Source: an uncultured Oscillospiraceae bacterium
GTDB taxonomy: Bacteria > Bacillota > Clostridia > Oscillospirales > Oscillospiraceae
DNA length: 20,895 nucleotides
Assembly (NCBI GenBank): GCA_934574095.1
Contig: CAKTMW010000031.1
Span: 1 to 20,895 of the forward strand
Direction: 5' to 3'
Position numbers and translations under genes: made by a program. Shown here one piece after another: positions 13,441 through 20,895 of this stretch (position 1 is its first letter; each line of letters starts with the position of its first letter). Under the pieces are notes generated by a model that saw nothing but the letters and a program-made list of their open reading frames with translations, was not told where the DNA came from and searched no databases.

Positions 13441-14853
13441 TCATTTCGCGTATTTGGCGATCTTCCGTGCCGCTGTGGGCTGGGAGATACCCAGCGCCTT
13501 GGCCACCGCCACAGAGGTGCCGTATTTTGCGTAGGCGTCCCGGATGATGCGGCCCTCAAAGGCCTCCATCTGCTGGACCAGGGTCCCGCCCTCGATGGGC
13601 AGCGGCAGGGGCGCGCCGCCCATCTGCTCGCTGGACAGAACGCCGATGTCCACAATGGGGTCCTGGGCGCAGATCACCAGCCGCTCCATCATGTTCTCCA
13701 GCTGCCGCACATTGCCCGGCCACGGAGCCTGCTCCAGATAGGACAGCAACCGGGGACTGAGCGTCAGATCCTTGTGATACTCCTCGCAGAACCGGGTCAA
13801 AAACCGGTGGGCCAGGGGCAGGATGTCCTCCGGCCGCTGCCGCAGGGGTGGGATATGCAGCCGGATCACGTTCAGCCGGTAGAAGAGGTCCGAGCGGAAC
13901 ACCCCCCGGTGCACCTCCTCCTCCAGATTGCGGTTGGTGGCGACGATCAGCCGGATGTCCAGTTCGATGCGCTTGGTGCCGGATACCCGCTCGATGGTCT
14001 TTTCCTGGATCAGCTGCAGCAGCTTGGACTGAATGTGGGGCGGCAGCTCGCCGATCTCATCCAGAAACAGTGTGCCGCCGTTGGCCAGCTCGATTTTGCC
14101 GATCTTACCGGTGCTGGATGCGCCGGTAAAAGCGCCCTTTTCATAGCCGAACAGCTCCGATTCGATGAGGTTTTCGTGAAGCACCGCGCAGTTGACCTCG
14201 ATGAAGGGCTTGTCCGCGCGGTCGCTCATGGCGTGGATGGTCTTGGCCACGGCGCTTTTGCCTACGCCGGTCTCGCCGGTGATGAGGATATTGGCCCTTG
14301 TGTTGGCGGTGTTCTGCATCAGTGTCCACAGCCGCTGCATGGACTGGCTCTTCCACACCAGGTCGGTGGCGGTGTTGCGGGTGCGCAGCTCAGCAATTTC
14401 CTGGGAATAGTGGGTCAGCGAATCCTGCATCTGCTGGAAGTTCCGGTGGATGGCGTTGATCTGCTCCATAGACACGGTGTTAAAGCACACCGCGTACTTC
14501 AGGTTGCCCTCTCCGTCAAACAGGGGAATGCCCACGGTCATCACATTGGTGTGGGTGTGGTTGATGGTCTGGGTGGTGGTGATCTTCTTCTTGGTGCGGA
14601 TGATCTCCGCTGTGATGCAGGGGGAAAAGGTGCCGTCCGCCTCCAGATCAAAGGCGGACTTGCCCACAATAGAGCCGTGGGCGAAGCCGAAGTTCTTCTC
14701 ATATGTTTCGCTGACCTGCAGAATGGTGCCATTGGCGTCAGAGAGCATCATATCGTCCGCCAGCACCAGATTGTTCTGGGGGCTGAGGATCTCAAACAGG
14801 TCGTTGAGATTGATGTCCTCCGGGAACAGCCGGGAGAGCGTATTTTGGGGCAT
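13441..14853 (-). CDS. Sigma-54-dependent transcriptional activator with an N-terminal PAS domain
   Basis: A 470-residue bacterial enhancer-binding protein. Order: a PAS-like sensor (about residues 25-130, with an FGFAHGSIVGKSAFDLE stretch), a linker predicted to be helical (about 130-160), the AAA+ domain (about 165-395) and a C-terminal Fis/TyrR-type helix-turn-helix (about 441-470). The AAA+ part has Walker A GETGVGKS (193-200), the sigma-54 contact loop GAFTGA (240-245), Walker B GTLFLDEIG and the arginine-finger region RSDLFYRLNV (320-329). There is no receiver domain, so a small molecule bound by PAS is the likely signal. The start at 14853 has GGAGG at seven bases. It is divergent from the acyl-CoA operon, which has a sigma-54 promoter, and two putative binding sites cover its own promoter. 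Confidence 0.94.
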   Translation of the reverse strand: MPQNTLSRLFPEDINLNDLFEILSPQNNLVLADDMMLSDANGTILQVSETYEKNFGFAHGSIVGKSAFDLEADGTFSPCITAEIIRTKKKITTTQTINHTHTNVMTVGIPLFDGEGNLKYAVCFNTVSMEQINAIHRNFQQMQDSLTHYSQEIAELRTRNTATDLVWKSQSMQRLWTLMQNTANTRANILITGETGVGKSAVAKTIHAMSDRADKPFIEVNCAVLHENLIESELFGYEKGAFTGASSTGKIGKIELANGGTLFLDEIGELPPHIQSKLLQLIQEKTIERVSGTKRIELDIRLIVATNRNLEEEVHRGVFRSDLFYRLNVIRLHIPPLRQRPEDILPLAHRFLTRFCEEYHKDLTLSPRLLSYLEQAPWPGNVRQLENMMERLVICAQDPIVDIGVLSSEQMGGAPLPLPIEGGTLVQQMEAFEGRIIRDAYAKYGTSVAVAKALGISQPTAARKIAKYAK

Positions 14854-14869
14854 GGGGCATCCTCCTTCC

Positions 14870-14885
14870 TATTCACAAATGAGTA
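14870..14885. promoter_or_regulatory. Candidate activator-binding site 1 (TATTC-N5-TGAGTA)
   Basis: TATTCACAAATGAGTA agrees with sites 2 and 3 at every position outside the central five bases except one (G for A). It overlaps the regulator's predicted -10 box and start point. Its first base is exactly 21 bp from that of site 2, two turns of the helix. Confidence 0.6.
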
Positions 14886-14890
14886 TAGCA
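14882..14890 (-). promoter_or_regulatory. Extended -10 promoter of the sigma-54 activator gene
   Basis: On the minus strand TGC-TATACT (14890-14882) forms an extended -10 element. The -35 region 17 bases upstream (TTTCTA) is poor, which is common with an extended -10. The start would be near 14875, with a short leader containing AAGGAGG before ATG 14853. Confidence 0.55.
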
Positions 14891-14906
14891 TATTCGTGGA
14901 TGAATA
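14891..14906. promoter_or_regulatory. Candidate activator-binding site 2 (TATTC-N5-TGAATA)
   Basis: TATTCGTGGATGAATA has the same outer sequence as site 3, TATTC and TGAATA, at the same spacing. It lies in the spacer between the regulator's -10 box and its -35 region, so a bound protein should block that promoter. Confidence 0.65.
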
Positions 14907-15017
14907 GAAAGAGGGAGAATCGAGAATTTTATACGGTTTTCCGCAGATGGATTCTGCCGTTTTTCAAAAAAACACCACTCGACGCCGAAACGGCGGGGAG
15001 CAAAGAACGGCAATATG
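14907..15017. other. Divergent control region, part without a clear site
   Basis: Roughly 110 bases between binding sites 2 and 3. Only small hairpins are visible, GCAGA/TCTGC (14943-14947 with 14953-14957) and CGCCG/CGGCG (14983-14987 with 14991-14995). No gene or second promoter was recognised. Confidence 0.4.
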
Positions 15018-15033
15018 TATTCACCAGTGAATA
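15018..15033. promoter_or_regulatory. Candidate activator-binding site 3 (upstream activating sequence)
   Basis: TATTCACCAGTGAATA is a perfect palindrome with 7-base arms and a 2-base centre. Its centre is about 132 bp upstream of the -24 element and about 157 bp upstream of the predicted start of the acyl-CoA operon, a usual place for the enhancer of a sigma-54 activator. Confidence 0.7.
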
Positions 15034-15051
15034 TCTGCCCTGCCGGCAGAT
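15033..15051. promoter_or_regulatory. Second inverted repeat next to the upstream activating site
   Basis: ATCTGCC (15033-15039) and GGCAGAT (15045-15051) form a perfect 7-base inverted repeat with a 5-base spacer. It shares one base with site 3. It could bind another regulator or be an accessory element; it is unlike the TATTC-N5-TGAATA sites. Confidence 0.4.
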
Positions 15052-15156
15052 GCATTTTTCGTTCCTGCGGAAGTAAAACCGTTGAAAATACCGCAGGATT
15101 TTGGCGGAAACCACCAAAAACATTTTAGAAAAACCAGCGGAAAGGCAAATAAAACA

Positions 15157-15171
15157 GGCACGAAAATTGCT
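15157..15171 (+). promoter_or_regulatory. Sigma-54 (-24/-12) promoter of the acyl-CoA operon
   Basis: GGCACG (15157-15162), four bases, then TTGCT (15167-15171) matches the sigma-54 consensus, with exactly 10 bases between the invariant GG and GC. Transcription should begin near 15182, about 52 bases before the first start codon. The sigma-54 activator gene is the divergent neighbour. Confidence 0.9.
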
Positions 15172-15233
15172 ATATATTTAGAGTAAGAACAACACCAATG
15201 TTACCTTTTTTGCTGCATTAGGAGGAAAAAGCT

Positions 15234-16010
<777 letters not shown>

Positions 16011-16022
16011 GGGGGCCTACTG

Positions 16023-17582
16023 ATGAAGAAAGTACGCATCATCTCCGCCGAGGAGGCCGCCCTGCTGGTCAACGACGGCGACACCGTCTCCACCGGCGGC
16101 TTCGTCAGCTCCGCCTGCCCGGAAGCCCTCAGCAAGGCGGTGGAAAAGCGGTTTCTGGAGACCGGCCATCCCCGCGACCTGACGCTGTTCTTCGCGGCCG
16201 GTCAGGGCCACCGGGACGGCACCGGCGGCGACCACTACGGCCACGAGGGCATGGTCAAGCGCGTCATCGGCGGACACTGGGACCGCGCCGCCTCTCTGGG
16301 CGCGCTGGCGCTGGAGAACAAGATCGAGGCCTATAACCTGCCCCAGGGCGTTATCTCCCATATGTACCGGGACATTGCCGCCCACAAGGTGGGCACCATC
16401 ACCCATGTGGGCCTGTATACCTTTGTGGACCCCCGCAACGGCGGCGGCAAGCTGAACAGCGCCACCACCGAGGATATCGTGAAGATCGTCAATATCGAGG
16501 GCCAGGAGCGGCTGCTCTATAAATCCTTCCCCATCAACGTGGTGTTCGTCCGGGGCAGCTACGCCGACGAGTACGGCAACTGCACCGTCCACCACGAGAT
16601 CGGGCCCATCGACGTCACCGCCATGGCCCAGGCCTGCCGCAACTCCGGCGGCAAGGTCATCGTGCAGGTGGAAAAGGTGGTGCAGGGCGGCACCCTGGAC
16701 CCCAAGCTGGTGGCCATCCCCGGCATCTATGTGGACGCCATCGTCATCGGCTCCGCCGAGGACAACATGCAGTGCCTGGGTACCCCCTATGACGGCAGCC
16801 TCACCGGCGAGTACCGTATCCCCATGGACGCCATCCCTGTCATTCCGCTGGACGCCAAGAAGATCATCGCCCGCCGCGCCGCCATGGAGCTGCCCCAGGA
16901 TGCCATCGTCAATCTGGGCACCGGCGCGCCGGAGAAGATCGCCAACGTGGCCGCCGAGGAGGGCATCAGCGACAAGATGACCCTGACGGTGGAGGCCGGT
17001 TCCATTGCCGGTGTTCCCATGGGCGGCACCCAGTTCGGCGCGTCCGCCAACGCCATGGCCATCATCCCCCACAACGTGCAGTTCGACTTCTATCAGGGCG
17101 GCGGTCTGGATGTGGCCTTTCTGGGCCTGGCCGAGACGGCCCCCAACGGCGACCTGAACGTCTCCAAGTTCGGCACACGTCTTGCCGGCGCGGGCGGCTT
17201 CATCGACATCACCCAGAACGCCAAGAAGGTGGTCTACTGCGGCACCTTCACCGCCAAGGGCCTGAAGACCGAGTGCTGTGACGGCGCGCTGGTCATCACC
17301 CAGGAGGGCGCGAAGAAGAAGTTCGTCCAGCAGGTGGAGCACATCACCTTCTCCGGCAAGTACGCCGTGGAGGTAGGCCAGCCTGTGCTGTACATCACCG
17401 AGCGCGCCGTGTTCCAGCTGCGGCCCGACGGTGTGACACTCATCGAGATCGCCCCCGGCATCGACCTCCAGACCCAGGTGCTGGATCAGATGGAGTTCAT
17501 GCCCAAGATCGCCCCCGACCTGAAGCTGATGGACAGCCGCATCTTCCGCGAGGAGAAGATGGGTCTGGCCGACGACAAATAA
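16023..17582 (+). CDS. Acyl-CoA:acetate CoA-transferase, Pct/YdiF family (fused alpha-beta subunits)
   Basis: A 519-residue family I CoA-transferase in which the two subunits are fused, as in propionate/lactate CoA-transferase (Pct) and YdiF. It moves CoA between short-chain acids and acyl-CoAs through a glutamyl-CoA thioester. The catalytic glutamate is E324 in LTVEAGSIAGVPMGGTQFGAS, the same number I recall for Clostridium propionicum Pct. NLGTGAPEKIA (297-307) is the CoA-binding stretch. The ribosome binding site is a weaker AAGGGGG, 12 bases after the crotonase stop. In this operon the enzyme would activate the hydroxyacid, probably 4-hydroxybutyrate, with acetyl-CoA or butyryl-CoA. The characterised 4-hydroxybutyrate transferases AbfT and Cat2 are a different, shorter type. 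Confidence 0.92.
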   Translation: MKKVRIISAEEAALLVNDGDTVSTGGFVSSACPEALSKAVEKRFLETGHPRDLTLFFAAGQGHRDGTGGDHYGHEGMVKRVIGGHWDRAASLGALALENKIEAYNLPQGVISHMYRDIAAHKVGTITHVGLYTFVDPRNGGGKLNSATTEDIVKIVNIEGQERLLYKSFPINVVFVRGSYADEYGNCTVHHEIGPIDVTAMAQACRNSGGKVIVQVEKVVQGGTLDPKLVAIPGIYVDAIVIGSAEDNMQCLGTPYDGSLTGEYRIPMDAIPVIPLDAKKIIARRAAMELPQDAIVNLGTGAPEKIANVAAEEGISDKMTLTVEAGSIAGVPMGGTQFGASANAMAIIPHNVQFDFYQGGGLDVAFLGLAETAPNGDLNVSKFGTRLAGAGGFIDITQNAKKVVYCGTFTAKGLKTECCDGALVITQEGAKKKFVQQVEHITFSGKYAVEVGQPVLYITERAVFQLRPDGVTLIEIAPGIDLQTQVLDQMEFMPKIAPDLKLMDSRIFREEKMGLADDK

Positions 17583-17595
17583 GGAGGAAACGAAA

Positions 17596-19071
17596 ATGGC
17601 ATTGATGACCGCGAAAGAGTACATCGACTCCCTGCGCAAGCTGAACACCCGCGTGTATATGTTCGGCGAGAAGATCGACAACTGGGTGGATCACCCCATG
17701 ATCCGCCCCTCCATCAACTGCGTGGCCATGACCTACGCCCTGGCCCAGGACCCTCAATATGAGGACCTGATGACCGCCACCTCCAGCCTCACCGGCCACA
17801 AGATCAACCGCTTCACCCACCTCCACCAGTCCAGCGAGGACCTGGTGAAAAAGGTGAAGATGCAGCGTCTGCTGGGCCAGAAGACCGCCAGCTGCTTCCA
17901 GCGCTGCGTGGGCATGGACGCCTTCAACGCCGTGTTCTCCTCCACCTACGAGATCGACGAGAAGTACGGTACCCACTACCACGAGAATTTCAAGAAGTTC
18001 CTGGTCTATGTCCAGGACAACGACCTGACGGTGGACGGTGCCATGACCGACCCCAAGGGCGACCGCAGCAAGGCCCCTCACGACCAGTCCGACCCCGATA
18101 TGTACGTCCATGTGGTGGAGCGCCGCCCCGACGGCATCGTGGTCTGCGGTGCCAAGTGCCACCAGACCGGTTCCATCAACAGCCACTGGCACATCTTCAT
18201 GCCCACCATCGCCATGGGCGAGGCCGACAAGGACTATGCTGTGTCCTTCGCCTGCCCCACCGACGCCGAGGGCCTGTACATGATCTACGGCCGCCAGTCC
18301 TGCGACACCCGCAAGATGGAGGAGGGCTGCATCGACGTGGGCAACGCCAAGTTCGGCGGACAGGAGGCGCTGGTGGTTCTGGATCACGTCTTTATCCCCA
18401 ACGAGTACATCTTCCTCAACGGCGAGTATGAGTTTGCCGGTACCATCGTGGAGCGCTTCGCCGGGTATCACCGCCAGAGCTACGGCGGCTGCAAGGTGGG
18501 CGTGGGCGACGTGGTCATCGGCGCGGCGGCACTGGCCGCCGAGTACAACGGCGTGGAGAAGGCCAGCGCTGTGAAGGACAAGCTCATCGAGATGACCCAT
18601 CTCAACGAGACCCTGTACTCCTGCGGTATCGCCTGCTCCTGCGAGGGCTGCCCCACCAAGGCGGGCAACTATCAGATCGATTTGCTGCTGGCCAATGTCT
18701 GCAAGCAGAACGTGACCCGCTTCCCCTATGAGATCGTGCGCCTTGCCGAGGATATCGCGGGCGGCCTGATGGTCACCATGCCCAGTGAGACGGACTTCAA
18801 GTCCGAGACCGTGGTGGGCAACAACGGCGAGACTATCGGCGACATCTGCAACAAGTTCTTCGCCGCCCGCGAGGGCGTCAGCACCGAGGACCGTCAGCGG
18901 ATCATGCGCTTCCTGGAGAATATGTGTCTGGGCGCGGCCGCTGTTGGCTACCGCACGGAGTCCATGCACGGCGCAGGTTCGCCCCAGGCCCAGCGCATCA
19001 TGATCGCCCGTCAGGGGAATATTCAGGAGAAGAAAAAGCTGGCCAAGAACATCGCCGGTATCCGGAAGTGA
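17596..19071 (+). CDS. abfD: 4-hydroxybutyryl-CoA dehydratase / vinylacetyl-CoA delta-isomerase
   Basis: A 491-residue FAD and [4Fe-4S] enzyme that converts 4-hydroxybutyryl-CoA to crotonyl-CoA by a radical-type dehydration and can isomerise vinylacetyl-CoA. It belongs to the HpaB-like flavoprotein fold. Cluster ligands are visible: C100 and C104 in ASCFQRCVGM, H292 in GYHRQSYGGC and C299. These fit C99, C103, H292 and C299 of the Clostridium aminobutyricum enzyme, recalled from the literature, with a one-residue shift in the N-terminal part. The length is the same as that enzyme (about 490). The start has AAGGAGG just after the upstream stop. Having all four ligands argues for a true dehydratase rather than a HpaB hydroxylase. 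It implies strict anaerobic life, because this cluster is oxygen sensitive. Confidence 0.95.
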   Translation: MALMTAKEYIDSLRKLNTRVYMFGEKIDNWVDHPMIRPSINCVAMTYALAQDPQYEDLMTATSSLTGHKINRFTHLHQSSEDLVKKVKMQRLLGQKTASCFQRCVGMDAFNAVFSSTYEIDEKYGTHYHENFKKFLVYVQDNDLTVDGAMTDPKGDRSKAPHDQSDPDMYVHVVERRPDGIVVCGAKCHQTGSINSHWHIFMPTIAMGEADKDYAVSFACPTDAEGLYMIYGRQSCDTRKMEEGCIDVGNAKFGGQEALVVLDHVFIPNEYIFLNGEYEFAGTIVERFAGYHRQSYGGCKVGVGDVVIGAAALAAEYNGVEKASAVKDKLIEMTHLNETLYSCGIACSCEGCPTKAGNYQIDLLLANVCKQNVTRFPYEIVRLAEDIAGGLMVTMPSETDFKSETVVGNNGETIGDICNKFFAAREGVSTEDRQRIMRFLENMCLGAAAVGYRTESMHGAGSPQAQRIMIARQGNIQEKKKLAKNIAGIRK

Positions 19072-19080
19072 GAGGGCGGC

Positions 19081-19518
19081 ATGGATAAGAAGCAAGCATG
19101 GCTCCAGCTGGTGCGGGAGAAGTCCGAGCACTATCTGAATCTGCACGACGGCGGCTTTGATGAGAAAATGCGGGCGCGTCTTGTGGACTGCGATTACGAG
19201 GCGCGGACTGTCACCTACGCCTTCCCCACCCAGGACTGGCAGATCAACGAGAAGGGCGGCATCCACGGCGGCGCTATCGCCGGGATGTTCGATACGGCCT
19301 TCGGCGTGGTAGCCAACTTCAGCGCCGGAGACAACGAGGCCACCACCACGGACATGACGGTGTCCTTCCTGCGGGGCGTGGATTTCGGCATGGAGCTGCA
19401 CCTGACGGTGTTCATCGTCAAGGCGGGGCGCAGCCTTATCCGCCAGCGGGCGGAGCTGACCGATGCCGCCACCGGCAAACTGCTGGCCACCGCCAGCGGC
19501 AGTTGGATGCCGCTGTGA
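19081..19518 (+). CDS. PaaI-type hotdog-fold thioesterase
   Basis: A 145-residue hotdog-fold protein of the PaaI group. The core KGGIHGGAIAGMFDTAFGVV has the HGG oxyanion segment and the aspartate of MFDTAFG in the usual catalytic place. It starts 9 bases after the dehydratase stop, with a modest GAGGG ribosome binding site, and is followed by the dehydrogenase gene after 36 bases. Its position between acyl-CoA enzymes suggests that it hydrolyses an intermediate or an off-pathway CoA ester such as a dead-end hydroxyacyl-CoA, or releases the final acid; this is inference. It is only a distant relative of the thioesterase at 10126-10545: besides the HGG and Asp core little is shared by eye. Confidence 0.88.
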   Translation: MDKKQAWLQLVREKSEHYLNLHDGGFDEKMRARLVDCDYEARTVTYAFPTQDWQINEKGGIHGGAIAGMFDTAFGVVANFSAGDNEATTTDMTVSFLRGVDFGMELHLTVFIVKAGRSLIRQRAELTDAATGKLLATASGSWMPL

Positions 19519-19554
19519 CCACATCATACTTAGGACAAAACAAGGAGAACAAAT

Positions 19555-20694
<1,140 letters not shown>

Positions 20695-20710
20695 GAGGAG
20701 GGAAGAGACA

Positions 20711-20895
20711 ATGAAGATTCTGGTTACCGTAAAGCAAGTCCCCGACACCAGCGGCAAGGTCGCTGTCAATCCCGATGGTACGCTGGATCGTGCTTCCATG
20801 CAGACCATCATCAACCCTGACGACCTGAACGCCGTCGAGGCTGCCCTGTCCCTGAAGGACGAGCTGGGCTGCAAGGTCATCGCTTTCACCATGGG
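20711..20895 (+). CDS. etfB: Electron transfer flavoprotein beta subunit, N-terminal part (partial)
   Basis: The first 61 residues are in the window and the gene runs off the right edge. MKILVTVKQVPDTSGKVAVN, the INPDDLNAVEAAL stretch and the start of the next strand match EtfB, the subunit that with EtfA carries FAD and passes electrons to or from acyl-CoA dehydrogenase. ATG 20711 has GAGGAGGG just upstream. It follows the dehydrogenase in the usual bcd-etfB-etfA order, so etfA is expected just beyond the window. Whether it is the bifurcating type cannot be judged from this part. Confidence 0.93.
   Translation, partial: MKILVTVKQVPDTSGKVAVNPDGTLDRASMQTIINPDDLNAVEAALSLKDELGCKVIAFTM

Noticed and set aside
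13438..14907. 489-codon plus-strand frame opposite the sigma-54 activator
   Set aside because: The minus strand has all domains and motifs of a known protein; the plus frame has no ribosome binding site and would cross the shared terminator.

Overview
The window looks like chromosome from a GC-rich, low-oxygen Firmicute of the class Clostridia, most likely an Oscillospiraceae-type gut butyrate producer. The reasons are strong AGGAGG-type ribosome binding sites, dense GC-rich operons separated by short AT-rich control regions, a 4-hydroxybutyryl-CoA dehydratase and butyryl-CoA dehydrogenase/Etf gene set, and a sigma-54 activator of the clostridial type. The genus cannot be fixed from the sequence alone.

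Layout. Positions 1-2133 hold the end of one sodium:neurotransmitter-symporter (SNF) family transporter and a complete close paralogue, separated by a terminator, an AT-rich spacer and a hairpin-rich leader. A minus-strand lipid kinase gene (2256-3140) and a plus-strand AI-2E family membrane protein gene (3279-4541) diverge from a shared control region. Positions 4571-5032 carry no convincing gene but several hairpins, including a block that looks like a dispersed repeat. Positions 5187-13401 form one long plus-strand run: a five-gene Opp/Dpp/Nik-type ABC importer (binding lipoprotein, two permeases, two ATPases), then a PaaI-type thioesterase, a DUF3810 membrane protein with an HExxH motif, a DUF3786 protein and glycerate kinase. 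A palindromic dispersed repeat sits inside this run between the binding protein and the first permease. An 18-bp perfect hairpin ends both this run and the converging regulator gene.

Positions 13441-20895 are the most interesting part. A PAS/AAA+/HTH sigma-54 activator (minus strand) is divergent from an operon encoding a crotonase, a Pct/YdiF-type CoA-transferase, 4-hydroxybutyryl-CoA dehydratase, a PaaI-type thioesterase, acyl-CoA (butyryl-CoA) dehydrogenase and the start of EtfB. The operon has a textbook -24/-12 promoter (GGCACG-N4-TTGCT). The control region holds three copies of a 16-bp site, TATTC-N5-TGARTA. Two flank the activator's own extended -10 box, 21 bp apart, and one lies about 130 bp upstream of the -24 element. 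This supports a model in which the activator controls itself through the pair and turns on the operon from the distal copy.

Working model: a hydroxyacid, probably 4-hydroxybutyrate, is activated by CoA transfer, dehydrated to crotonyl-CoA by the [4Fe-4S]/FAD dehydratase, and reduced to butyryl-CoA with electrons through EtfAB. The crotonase gives a side exit to 3-hydroxybutyryl-CoA. The enzymes that make 4-hydroxybutyrate are not in the window.
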